Below, one piece after another: positions 14,371-22,111 of a stretch of DNA of 27,913 nucleotides (position 1 is its first letter; each line of letters opens with the position of its first letter). Position numbers and translations under genes: made by a program. This stretch comes from Acidobacteriota bacterium (GTDB taxonomy: Bacteria; Acidobacteriota; Terriglobia; Acidiferrales; UBA7541): the NCBI GenBank assembly GCA_003161495.1, contig PMOP01000445.1, positions 1 to 27,913 of the forward strand, given 5' to 3'. The notes under the pieces are model-generated. The model searched no databases, was not told the origin of the DNA, and saw only the letters and a list, made by a program, of their open reading frames with translations.

Positions 14371-14508
14371 ATGGCTGCCAGCATTCTATCGTTCGTCCAT
14401 TCTCTTTCACAACTCACAGTTCACCAGGCGTGGATTTTGTTCGTCTTCATCGTGTCAGAACTTTTGCTCGCTTATTTCGGGCGGGAGGTCTACCGACGAT
14501 GCGACTGA
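14371..14508 (+). CDS. Single-pass membrane micro-protein (45 aa)
   Basis: Very strong ribosome binding site (AAGGAGG, four nt before the ATG). The product opens MAASILSFVHSLSQLTVHQA and has one hydrophobic helix (WILFVFIVSELLLAYF) followed by a positive tail (REVYRRCD), so it should be a small inner-membrane protein with its C-terminus inside. Its stop overlaps the start of the next gene (ATG at 14499). No family recognised. Leader hairpin A precedes it. Confidence 0.55.
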   Translation: MAASILSFVHSLSQLTVHQAWILFVFIVSELLLAYFGREVYRRCD

Positions 14509-14726
14509 GGAGCCGCGACACCACGATGGACCTCATCATTTCCACGCCTTCGCGGGGATTCACAGTTTCCTTGGCCGGGCACGTCTGGCTTTTTTCTCCA
14601 CGGCTGGAAATTACGGGTTGTTTGCCACCACCGCCCGGGCACAGCGATGCGCGCAGCCCGGAATTGTGCCCACGCTGCGCCGAGTTTTCCATTGGAGAAT
14701 ACGGAAGCGGAAAGGAGCCGATATGA
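14499..14726 (+). CDS. Hypothetical small protein (75 aa), translationally coupled
   Basis: ATG at 14499 lies inside the end of the 45-residue gene, with GGGAGG upstream; an internal ATG at 14526 is an alternative. The product starts with RLRSRDTT and contains ISTPSRGFTVSLAGHVWLF, a Pro-rich turn (CLPPPPGHSD), and a CPRC motif near residue 57 (ELCPRCAEF). One CxxC plus a Cys at about 42 might bind metal. Its stop overlaps the next start in an ATGA junction. Function unknown. Confidence 0.42.
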   Translation: MRLRSRDTTMDLIISTPSRGFTVSLAGHVWLFSPRLEITGCLPPPPGHSDARSPELCPRCAEFSIGEYGSGKEPI

Positions 14727-14860
14727 AAAGGGAAAAAGTTCTCGCTGTTTTGATCCGAGTGCGGAAGGCACTATCGCGTAGCGAAAGGTCGTCGAGGTCT
14801 CTCAAGGTCTCGATTATGACGCTCATTCGCAAACTAAACGACCGGCGAGAGAAGAAATAA
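14723..14860 (+). CDS. Basic micro-protein (45 aa), coupled by ATGA overlap
   Basis: ATG 14723 overlaps the preceding TGA and has AAGGAG at good spacing. The product is very basic and helical (MKREKVLAVLIRVRKALSRS, ending NDRREKK), resembling a nucleic-acid-binding helix. No family recognised. The antisense frame is also open but lacks a ribosome binding site. Confidence 0.45.
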   Translation: MKREKVLAVLIRVRKALSRSERSSRSLKVSIMTLIRKLNDRREKK

Positions 14861-14902
14861 TAATTTGACAACATAGACACTGGAGAGTATACCCAAAGTC
14901 AG

Positions 14903-14938
14903 AGGGACGCGCCCGGTCTTCACACCGAACGCGCCCCT
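14903..14938 (+). promoter_or_regulatory. Leader hairpin B
   Basis: Outer stem AGGG-CGCG/CGCG-CCCT with one mismatch, a CC/AA internal loop, an inner CGGT/ACCG stem and a 6-nt loop. Then TAAGCAA, CCTGTTA, C, GGAGGC and ATG four nt after GGAGG. The stem bases differ from hairpin A while structure, internal loop and downstream motif are kept. Confidence 0.6.
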
Positions 14939-14966
14939 AAGCAACGAGTCCTGTTACGGAGGCCCG

Positions 14967-15047
14967 ATGCCTAGACGCATTCTGCTGTATCTCACCATCC
15001 AGAGGCAAGACCGTCGCGCGTCCCGCATGAAAGGACGTGCCGAATGA
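14967..15047 (+). CDS. Leader-like micro-ORF (26 aa)
   Basis: ATG at 14967 with GGAGG four nt upstream; product MPRRILLYLTIQRQDRRASR plus six residues, strongly basic. Its TGA overlaps the next ATG (ATGA at 15044-15047), so it may couple translation of the following membrane micro-protein, or be a leader peptide. It lies directly downstream of hairpin B. Confidence 0.4.
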   Translation: MPRRILLYLTIQRQDRRASRMKGRAE

Positions 15048-15214
15048 TTCAAGCCCCGATCTCGCCATTTCCACCTGGCTTTGTTCCGCCGCCATTCGAC
15101 TGGTTTCAATTTGCGTTGCTTTATATTTCGATTTGCGAACTCGTGGTGTTGGCGTTGCCTGTGCGATGGCAGCGGAGTGGTCTTCGTGTGGCGTTCTGTG
15201 TTCGGAGGCGATAG
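15044..15214 (+). CDS. Single-pass membrane micro-protein (56 aa)
   Basis: Starts in an ATGA overlap, with AAGGA upstream. A Pro-rich N-terminus (ISPFPPGFVPPPFDWFQ) leads into one hydrophobic helix (FALLYISICELVVLALPV) and an Arg-rich end (CVRRR), so a single-span protein with a cytoplasmic C-terminus is predicted. The layout (helix, then basic tail) is like the 45-residue protein at 14371 although the sequences differ. Function unknown. Confidence 0.48.
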   Translation: MIQAPISPFPPGFVPPPFDWFQFALLYISICELVVLALPVRWQRSGLRVAFCVRRR

Positions 15215-15419
15215 CGATATGTTTTACTTTCGCATATCACCTTGTTTTGTATAGGTTTTATCTAATTTTAGTGACTTGACAATGATTCCTGCCAGGAGTA
15301 AGCCAGAGCTATAGGCCGCTGTCGTGGGCCGCACATCAAGTTCTCCGGAAATCCAGCATGGCGAAAAAGACTCGGCGGTTCGGACGGACTTCGGGCCAAT
15401 CTCGTAGAGACGGGGCTTT

Positions 15420-15659
15420 ATGATAATCGCTAGATATTTCTGCGCTTCCTGTAAGAAAGAAACGAATTTTCTACCAATCGGCACAGCCGTTCGGATGGCC
15501 GCGATTTGCAGGGCCACGATTTACAATTGGATGGAGCACGGGTGGATTCATTGGTCTGAATTACCGAGCGGTCGCCGCGTCATCTGCCAAGAGTCGCTGT
15601 TAGCCCACCATCACGCGGTCACCGCTTTATCTGTCGGGGGTCATTCAATTGGGCGCTGA
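15420..15659 (+). CDS. MerR/excisionase-like HTH protein with a zinc-like CxxC (79 aa)
   Basis: The first residues carry CASCKKE (CxxC), followed by FLPIGTAVRMAAICRATIYN, a helix-turn-helix with AxxxxxSRxTIYxW-like layout (here CRATIYNWMEHG), then IHWSELPSGRRVICQESLL, like the strand and second helix of excisionase/MerR-type DNA-binding domains. It is probably a small regulator or directionality factor. The ribosome binding site is weak. It ends 25 nt before the 10-bp repeat array at 15685, making it a candidate binder of that array. Confidence 0.62.
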   Translation: MIIARYFCASCKKETNFLPIGTAVRMAAICRATIYNWMEHGWIHWSELPSGRRVICQESLLAHHHAVTALSVGGHSIGR

Positions 15660-15684
15660 CGCCTGTGGAAAAAACGAAAATAAA

Positions 15685-15724
15685 TGTCTAAAACTGTCTA
15701 GAAGTGTCTAAGAGTGTCTAACAC
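15685..15724 (+). repeat. 10-bp-phased TGTCTA direct repeat array (four units)
   Basis: TGTCTA occurs at 15685, 15695, 15705 and 15715, exactly 10 bp apart, with variable 4-nt ends (AAAC, GAAG, AGAG, ACAC). It stands about 90 nt upstream of the first gene of the exported-protein run. It matches the array at 11011-11050 when that is read on the minus strand. Confidence 0.85.
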
Positions 15725-15812
15725 TCTCCGATTTGTTCGTTGACGAGGTGTTTGCTGCGGAATATCGTTCGCGCCATCGGCTTCAAATTTCTAGCGCGAA
15801 TGGAGATTTCAC

Positions 15813-18068
15813 ATGACGCGACAACTGAGGGTTGCCGTTCTTTCGGGCGTTTTCCTGCTGTCCTCCCTGGCGATGGTTCGTTCCGCTCAAGCGCAAGTCA
15901 CGCCGCCTGTACTATCGTCGCAACCAACCAGCGACCAGATGACAAACATTCCCTACTTCACGTTGCGCGATGGAATGAGTTCCACGCTCACCCTCCAAAA
16001 TCTTGCATCGACGCCGACGAAGGTCACGCTGACCATTTTCAACACTGAGGGCCGCGCGCATGTTTTGGACCCGATCACCTTGGACCCTCATTCGTTCAAA
16101 GAAGTTCAGTTAGCGGATGTCGCGCCCCAAGGCTTCGATTCCGGCAATATTGAAGTGGCTTTTAACGGCATCACAATGGTGGTCACTTGTCAGGTGAGCA
16201 TATTTTCACTGGCAGAGCGGGTTTCGTTTGAGTCACGCGAGCAAGACATGATGGACTTTGAATCCACGAACTTGGCAGGAATTGTGTCGCTGCCAAAAGG
16301 CGCGGACGGTTTCCTCGCTGTCACCAACGTGTCGAAAAACACGCTCAAATATCAACTAACGGCAGGATCGATGGAAAAAACCGCCACGCTCTTGCCCCGC
16401 GAGACGCGACTGATAAAATTGAATGAGAACGAACGTGTCGCGCCGACGCTCGTTAAACTTCAGCAAAACGGATTGCCGGGCGATCTGATAACAACGGGAT
16501 ACGTGCTAAACCTAAAGAACGGATATTCTTCTAGTTTCTTTATGGTTGACCCTGGAATTATGCGATCCAGCGTGTTGGCGGGGGCGCATTTCCGCGTCGG
16601 GCAACCGGACCCCAGCGAAGGTTTCCCCGAAGGCACTCGATTTAGTTCCCCGCTCTTGCTTGCCAATGTGAGCGCAAAACCAGTCGTGGCGCACGTATCG
16701 GTGGACTACACTGTGGAAAACAAGCAAGACTCGAAGGGCAATGATGAGGATGCCAAAAACAACAGCACCACGGTATCGAAGGACACTGTTCTAAAAGTTA
16801 AGGACCTGACGATAGCGCCGGGAGATGTGCAGCAAGTGGAATTGTCCGATGCGCTCGGCGGGGTTGGACAAATTGCAGAGGCCGGCGTGGACATCGCGTA
16901 CGATGCCGCCCCAGGTTCTGTTATCGGGCAGCTTACCAGCGTGGACCAGAGCGGCGATTACGCATTCGTCGTGCCTGTCAAAGACCCCGAAGGGATGAGT
17001 GAAGCCTTGGAGGGTGGTTATCCGTGGACCTTAGAAAACGGAACGACGACTGTGCTGCACCTGAAGAATACGACGAAGGATATTCAGACAGTGGGTGTGA
17101 TAATTCGCTATGCGGGCGGAACCTATATTCCGGATGGATTCGATCTTCAGCCATACCAAACCATCGCTGTAGACATCAAAAAGCTGAGGGACTCAAAGCA
17201 GCCGGACGGTCAAGGGCGTTTAATTCCATCCGATGCGACTCAAGGACAATTGGTATGGATGCAGCAGACTCCATACACGGTAATTGGGCGGGCAGAGGGC
17301 ACGGATGTGGCGGCAGGCACGTCGAAGAGTTTTAGCTGTATCATCGGCTGCTGTGATTACTTTTGGTCTGACTTCACAGTGAGCCCCGATCCGATGAACG
17401 GTTTGGTGGGAGAAGGAGGTCAGTTCGCGGTAACAAATATAGGAACCGACTGTTTTGGTAACGGCTTCCTCTGGTACAACGTACAGGCCAAAGCGGCATC
17501 TTGGTCCACAACTAACGCCGCTGTGGCGACAGTCAGCAGTTCTGGGTATGCGTACTGCGCGGGAGCGGGATCGGCTACAGTCAGTGGTAATTTCAATGAC
17601 AAAAACTACTATATGAAGCCCCCGTTATACAGCCAATGCGTTTACAGTGCCTTTATTTACCCCACGCCCTCGCCCGTGAACGTGGGTCCATATCAGGTAG
17701 AGCCTGTGGCCGATACGGGGCATGGACCCGCACTCTCTAACGGTTGCGCCGGCTGGTATAGGTATGTCACGAATCAAATACAAAACCAGAATGGATCGCC
17801 ATTCGCACATGCGGGGATCATAATGAATGATGTTGTCGATTTCGGGACTACCAATCAACTCGGCCTCAGCCCGATATTCGGCAATCCCGTCACGACTGAT
17901 TCGAGTGGAAATTGGTATAACGACTTGTACGAGGTTTGCACCTCTAAGTGTCCCACCCCGGGCGGGGAGAGTGATGCTCTTCAGAGTTGGACGTACAACA
18001 ACCTTGGATTGCCGCACTCCAATTTGGTGATATACAAATGTGGCTCGATAACCATAGACGGGCGCTAA
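15813..18068 (+). CDS. Large exported protein with Ig-like stretch and Cys-rich C-terminus (751 aa)
   Basis: A signal peptide is evident (VLSGVFLLSSLAMVRSAQAQ, cut near residue 28). Residues about 40-490 are repeated beta-rich segments (LTLQNLASTPTKVTLTIFN, FLAVTNVSKNTLKYQLTAGS, VLHLKNTTKDIQTVGVIIRY), i.e. Ig-like/ASH-like modules. Around 560-595 SWSTTNAAVATVSSSGYAYC resembles a bacterial Ig-like group 2 domain. The last ~240 residues contain ten cysteines (from about 508 to 747), against one in the first 500, which suggests disulfides. No catalytic motif is seen. ATG 15813 has GGAG eight nt upstream. It is probably a cell-surface or periplasmic structural protein and the first gene of the six-gene exported run; the next gene begins two nt after its stop. 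Confidence 0.75.
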   Translation: MTRQLRVAVLSGVFLLSSLAMVRSAQAQVTPPVLSSQPTSDQMTNIPYFTLRDGMSSTLTLQNLASTPTKVTLTIFNTEGRAHVLDPITLDPHSFKEVQLADVAPQGFDSGNIEVAFNGITMVVTCQVSIFSLAERVSFESREQDMMDFESTNLAGIVSLPKGADGFLAVTNVSKNTLKYQLTAGSMEKTATLLPRETRLIKLNENERVAPTLVKLQQNGLPGDLITTGYVLNLKNGYSSSFFMVDPGIMRSSVLAGAHFRVGQPDPSEGFPEGTRFSSPLLLANVSAKPVVAHVSVDYTVENKQDSKGNDEDAKNNSTTVSKDTVLKVKDLTIAPGDVQQVELSDALGGVGQIAEAGVDIAYDAAPGSVIGQLTSVDQSGDYAFVVPVKDPEGMSEALEGGYPWTLENGTTTVLHLKNTTKDIQTVGVIIRYAGGTYIPDGFDLQPYQTIAVDIKKLRDSKQPDGQGRLIPSDATQGQLVWMQQTPYTVIGRAEGTDVAAGTSKSFSCIIGCCDYFWSDFTVSPDPMNGLVGEGGQFAVTNIGTDCFGNGFLWYNVQAKAASWSTTNAAVATVSSSGYAYCAGAGSATVSGNFNDKNYYMKPPLYSQCVYSAFIYPTPSPVNVGPYQVEPVADTGHGPALSNGCAGWYRYVTNQIQNQNGSPFAHAGIIMNDVVDFGTTNQLGLSPIFGNPVTTDSSGNWYNDLYEVCTSKCPTPGGESDALQSWTYNNLGLPHSNLVIYKCGSITIDGR

Positions 18069-18069
18069 C

Positions 18070-18813
18070 ATGAAATCCCTCCGACAGATGTTTTGGCTCG
18101 GCCCGTTTTTATTGCTCATTAGCATTTCGGCACAGGCGCAGCCTCATTGCGACATCTCCTCGGATTTGTCGGCTTCGATTGCCGAATTCAACGCTCAACA
18201 GGTCTCCCGCATCGAAGCGTTACTTATGCTGGGAGAACAGTACAACCTATGCCTTGGGATTGAGTACGTAGATAGGAATCTGTTGACGGACTTGGTTGAT
18301 ATTCATGTGAAGAGCGGCACAGCGGCAACAGCCATCGATTCAATCCTAAGCCCAACGCGAGGTCTTACGATTGAGCGTCGAAACGGAGCAATCGAAATTC
18401 GTCAAAGGGTATCTGCTGATAAGGTGAGGAATATTTTTGGGTACGTAATTCCCAAATGGGAGTCCTCACGTGGCCCCATTCAAGTTGTAAGTCTACTTCT
18501 TCATTGGGCGCTGGTGAGCGAGTTGAATCATCAGTTAAGCGGGTTTGGTGGTCATACCGGTGGCGGAAACCCACAAGATTTGGTCGGGCCATTCAATGAG
18601 AACGACCAGTCTGTAAGAGACTTGCTCGACAAGGTTGTCGCACAGTCGAAAGGTGCAGCTTGGATTTCAGAAGTTTCTGGGGATCAAGTTACAGACCTCG
18701 GCCTCCCAGAGAAGCGCCGGATATGGATGATTGTTGAGTACGGAGGGCCAAAAGATCAGTATCCAGACCTGCTCCGGGCGATTGCTGACCAGTTGCCCCC
18801 GCAAGTGAAGTGA
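18070..18813 (+). CDS. Exported protein with secretin/STN-like N-terminal domain (247 aa)
   Basis: Signal peptide at 1-23 (MFWLGPFLLLISISAQA). Residues about 33-110 follow the STN/secretin-N pattern: a helix (VSRIEALLMLGEQYNL), a strand (CLGIEYVDRNLL), a short VDIHVKSGTAATAIDSIL segment and GLTIERRNGAIEIR. Such domains occur in TonB-transducer and secretin proteins, where they mediate protein contact; here there is no beta-barrel. The C-terminal half is unassigned. It starts two nt after the large protein, so the two are translationally linked and probably work together. Function unknown. Confidence 0.62.
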   Translation: MKSLRQMFWLGPFLLLISISAQAQPHCDISSDLSASIAEFNAQQVSRIEALLMLGEQYNLCLGIEYVDRNLLTDLVDIHVKSGTAATAIDSILSPTRGLTIERRNGAIEIRQRVSADKVRNIFGYVIPKWESSRGPIQVVSLLLHWALVSELNHQLSGFGGHTGGGNPQDLVGPFNENDQSVRDLLDKVVAQSKGAAWISEVSGDQVTDLGLPEKRRIWMIVEYGGPKDQYPDLLRAIADQLPPQVK

Positions 18814-18858
18814 CTTAGGTTAACAAGTAAGAATCGAGACCGTGAAAACGAGGTTTAC

Positions 18859-19656
18859 ATGCGAATCAAAATGATGATGTTGCTGTTGCTCTATATTGGT
18901 CTGAGTCAAATCGGGTACGCGCAGGCTCAGAGCCAAGCGAAAGACCAGCCGCAGGGCGAACTCTCTGCCCTGCGGACAGATATTAGGGCGCTTCAAGCCG
19001 AGCAACAGCAGATCATCACCCGGCTGGACGAACTGAAGCAGCTTCTTCAACCGAACGGTCAGCCGCCTCCTTCTGTAACTTCTGTGAGTGTTCGCGGTGA
19101 GGCGTTCAGAGGAGACGGCGGCGCTCGTGTGGCGTTGATCGAGTACGCTGATTTCGAGTGTCCGTATTGCGGAGAATACGAACGAAAGACGTTTCCACAA
19201 ATCCTCAGCGACTACATCAATACTGGCAAAGTGAAATACTTCTACCGCGATCTACCGTTGCCGATGCACGCACGTGCGTTGCCAGCCGCTCGTGCCGCTC
19301 GCTGCGCTGGCGAACAAGGAAAATATTGGGAAATGCACGACAGCCTCTTCGCAAAACAAAATGCGCTTTCCGCTCCGGCTGTACTCGACCGAGCGCAGAC
19401 GCTCGGCCTGGACACCACGAAATTCACCGAATGTCAGTCCAGCGATAAATACGCGGCGGACATTCAGAAAAGCGTCTCGGATGCCCAGAAGATGGGAATC
19501 GACGGAACGCCAACATTTTTTCTCGGCGTTGTGGAACCAAGCGGCGATGTAACCATCGAGAAGCGGCTCCAGGGCGCGGCTCCGTTCGATGTGTTCAAGA
19601 CCGAGATTGATGCGCTGCTTGCATCGAAGAGCCCGGAAACAGTTTCCGTTCACTGA
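18859..19656 (+). CDS. DsbA-like thiol:disulfide oxidoreductase, exported (265 aa)
   Basis: Signal peptide at 1-24 (MMMLLLLYIGLSQIGYAQA), then a coiled coil (about 34-65, LRTDIRALQAEQQQIITRLD). A DsbA/thioredoxin-4 domain follows with the redox centre CPYC (101-104) in YADFECPYCGEYE and the cis-proline Pro218 in DGTPTFF. The domain (ALPAARAARCAGEQGKYWEM) is typical of DsbA/BdbD relatives. It would make or isomerise disulfides outside the cytoplasm. In this run the obvious client is the ten-cysteine protein at 15813. The coiled coil before the domain is unlike classical DsbA and may mediate oligomerisation or attachment. Confidence 0.87.
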   Translation: MRIKMMMLLLLYIGLSQIGYAQAQSQAKDQPQGELSALRTDIRALQAEQQQIITRLDELKQLLQPNGQPPPSVTSVSVRGEAFRGDGGARVALIEYADFECPYCGEYERKTFPQILSDYINTGKVKYFYRDLPLPMHARALPAARAARCAGEQGKYWEMHDSLFAKQNALSAPAVLDRAQTLGLDTTKFTECQSSDKYAADIQKSVSDAQKMGIDGTPTFFLGVVEPSGDVTIEKRLQGAAPFDVFKTEIDALLASKSPETVSVH

Positions 19657-19678
19657 TTTTCAGACAAGCCTAACTGCG

Positions 19679-20521
19679 ATGCTGATTCAACCCACCAATC
19701 GCGCCATAGCTCTCTACTGCGTGTTGATTGTGCCGTTGTCGTTCGCTTCCCGGAAGAGTTTCGCCCAACCTCCGCAAACTGCTGCCTCGCCAATAGCGCA
19801 GATTTCCGAGGCTCCGAAGCCCGCCGAATATGGTTCGATTGAAGGCGTGGTTGTCGATCCACAAGGAAAGCCCGTAAAGGACGCATGGGTGAATTCAATC
19901 GGCAGCGCAGAGGGTGAGCTTCCCGTGGAAGGACGGTGGCCCCCTGGGCCCTCAACTACAACCGACAGTGAAGGTAAATTCATCCTGGGGCGCGTTGTCG
20001 TTGATAATCCGGTCAGCGTTTTCGCTTCCAAGGAGAGCGATTACTACGCAGGCATCAGCTCGGTCCTTAACATGGGTATAGTGCCAAGCTTCAATATGCC
20101 GAAGGTCGAGCAGGTCGAGGTCAAGCCTGGGCAAACAGTCACAGTAAGACTCCAACTTGCGAAGAAGGCGGGGAAAATAAAGCTATACGTGCGCGACGCC
20201 GACACGAAAGAGTTGTTGGTCGATGGAATTTTCAGTGAATGGTGCAGCAAGGGTCTTCCTGTGACGGGTAGTTGCGGTCGCATGAATGGGCAGTCAGATT
20301 ATGAAAGTCTGGTCTCTACAGACGTAGACCTTGCTATCCGTATTGAAGCCGTAGACGGTCTGCACGAGGAGTGGAAATATCGCAATCCAAAAACGGGCTC
20401 TCGATATTTCAGGGCGAAGTCTGGCAAAACTGAAAGGGTGATTGTCTACCTGCGGAAGACGCCGTGGCATAAAGGGACGATATGGCCCGTGCCACCACCC
20501 GATGCGGAAACAGAAAAATGA
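19679..20521 (+). CDS. Exported carboxypeptidase-regulatory-like protein (280 aa)
   Basis: ATG 19679, 22 nt after the DsbA-like gene, is chosen because it opens directly on a signal peptide (AIALYCVLIVPLSFASRKSF); longer starts run back into the DsbA-like gene. Residues about 51-125 form a CarboxypepD_reg-like fold: YGSIEGVVVDPQGKPVKDAW, then TTTDSEGKFIL and VSVFASKE. The rest contains a second beta-rich part with two cysteines (WCSKGLPVTGSCG) and ends in a Pro-rich tail. It is common in Acidobacteria as a carrier or adhesion-type module. Non-enzymatic, exported; partner unknown. Confidence 0.7.
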   Translation: MLIQPTNRAIALYCVLIVPLSFASRKSFAQPPQTAASPIAQISEAPKPAEYGSIEGVVVDPQGKPVKDAWVNSIGSAEGELPVEGRWPPGPSTTTDSEGKFILGRVVVDNPVSVFASKESDYYAGISSVLNMGIVPSFNMPKVEQVEVKPGQTVTVRLQLAKKAGKIKLYVRDADTKELLVDGIFSEWCSKGLPVTGSCGRMNGQSDYESLVSTDVDLAIRIEAVDGLHEEWKYRNPKTGSRYFRAKSGKTERVIVYLRKTPWHKGTIWPVPPPDAETEK

Positions 20522-20544
20522 GACGAAGATAGAGCGAGGTAGTC

Positions 20545-22068
20545 GTGAATAGGATGACGCTGGTCGGCATTTCGGTTTGCTATGCGTTTGCGCTCACCGC
20601 TTCCGCGCAAATCGGCCGCGAGGTCGCCATTCCGCGTCATCTACAAGATGGCGAGGAGTATCAGATCACGATTCCGCAACTCGTCGCCTTCGGCGAGAAG
20701 CTCTTTACTGCCAAGTGGACGATCCAGGAAGGCCAAGGACGGCCGAACGTAAAAGGCACTGCGACCGGTCCACGGCTTTCTGATCTCACGGAGCCGCTTG
20801 TCTTTCCCAGGAACTTCAATCGTATTTCAGGGCCGGACTCAAACTCATGCTCAGGTTGTCATAACGAGCCGTTCGTCGGAGGCGGTGGAGATCGCGCGAC
20901 GGAGGTATTCGTCCTCGGGCAGCGTTTCGATTTCGTTACATTCGACCACAACGATATGACCCCGACCAAGGGCGCGGCAGATGAGCGTGGAGAATTCGTC
21001 ACACTCCAAACGATTGCCAATGAGCGCAAAACCATCGGCATGAATGGATCGGGCTTCATCGAAATGCTCGCGCGCCAGATGACCGCTGACCTGCAAACAA
21101 TCCGGAATGCGACCGCGCCAGGAACGAGCCAGGCGCTCGTCACGAAAGGTGTTTCGTTTGGAACGCTCTCGCGCCGGATGGACGGGACCTGGGACACTTC
21201 GGGAGTCCAAGGCTTGCCAGCACCGAGTCTCGCTTCGGCAGATGCAGCCCATCCGCCGAGCTTGATTATCATGCCGTTCCACCAGGCGGGCGCGGTGATC
21301 TCGTTGCGGCAGTTCACCAACAACGCATTCCCGCAGCACCACGGGATGCAGCCGGAGGAGCGCGTAGGCATCGGCGTTGACGAAGATGGCGACAGCTTCA
21401 CGAACGAATTGACGCGGGCGGACATCACTGCCGTCACGGTCTATCAGGCAACGCTGCCCGTGCCCGGCCAGGTGATTCCCGACGATCCGGAAGTGCGGGA
21501 AGCCGTACAGATCGGCGAGCAGCGGTTTTCCCAGATCGGCTGCGCAAGCTGTCACATCACGAAACTCCCATTGTCAGACAGGGGATGGATTTACACCGAG
21601 CCGAATCCTTTCAATCCATCCGGCAACCTTCGCGTGGGAGACGCGCCGACACTCATAGTCGATCTCACGAGCGAGGATTTGCCCGAACCACGACTGAAGC
21701 CAGACGCGCGTGGGATTGTGTGGGTGCCGGCCTTCACCGATCTAAAACTACACGACATCACGACCGGCGCGAGCGATCCGAACGCGGAGCCGCTCGACCA
21801 GAATCAGCCTGCCGGCACACCGAAGTTCTTCGCGGGCAACGCGAAGTTCATTACCCGGAAACTGTGGGGCGTCGGCAACTCCGGGCCATTCATGCACCAC
21901 GGGAAGTTCACAACCATGCGCGAAGCGATCCTGGCGCACTCGGGCGAAGCGTTAGTATCACGCCAAAGCTTTGAGGCACTGCCTGCGCACGACCGAGACT
22001 GCATCATCGAGTTCTTGAAATCGCTCCAAGTGTTACCATCAGGGACGCGGAACATAGGCAAAGACTAG
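20545..22068 (+). CDS. Di-heme cytochrome c oxidoreductase, DHOR/CCP-MauG-like (507 aa)
   Basis: A signal peptide (LVGISVCYAFALTASAQ) follows a GTG start with GAGG upstream. Two c-type heme sites are seen, CSGCH (102-106) and CASCH (333-337). Around the second, the sequence has the DHOR (thiol oxidoreductase-like, COG3488) style, and the C-terminus reads GPFMHHGKFTTMREAILAHS followed by RDCIIEFLKSLQ, the distal helix seen in MauG/CCP-type proteins. It is periplasmic, with electrons likely passed via quinone-linked or soluble cytochrome partners. The reaction could be peroxide reduction or oxidation of a protein residue. Cytochrome maturation genes are not in the window. Confidence 0.8.
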   Translation: MNRMTLVGISVCYAFALTASAQIGREVAIPRHLQDGEEYQITIPQLVAFGEKLFTAKWTIQEGQGRPNVKGTATGPRLSDLTEPLVFPRNFNRISGPDSNSCSGCHNEPFVGGGGDRATEVFVLGQRFDFVTFDHNDMTPTKGAADERGEFVTLQTIANERKTIGMNGSGFIEMLARQMTADLQTIRNATAPGTSQALVTKGVSFGTLSRRMDGTWDTSGVQGLPAPSLASADAAHPPSLIIMPFHQAGAVISLRQFTNNAFPQHHGMQPEERVGIGVDEDGDSFTNELTRADITAVTVYQATLPVPGQVIPDDPEVREAVQIGEQRFSQIGCASCHITKLPLSDRGWIYTEPNPFNPSGNLRVGDAPTLIVDLTSEDLPEPRLKPDARGIVWVPAFTDLKLHDITTGASDPNAEPLDQNQPAGTPKFFAGNAKFITRKLWGVGNSGPFMHHGKFTTMREAILAHSGEALVSRQSFEALPAHDRDCIIEFLKSLQVLPSGTRNIGKD

Positions 22069-22111
22069 GGCATCCGGGTGTCGTTGCCCAAGATATTACG
22101 TGGGGGGTGCC

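Noticed and set aside
10400..15334. 12-nt match CGTGGGCCGCAC at 10400-10411 and 15323-15334
   Set aside because: Matches of this length are expected by chance in 28 kb, and the surroundings do not align.
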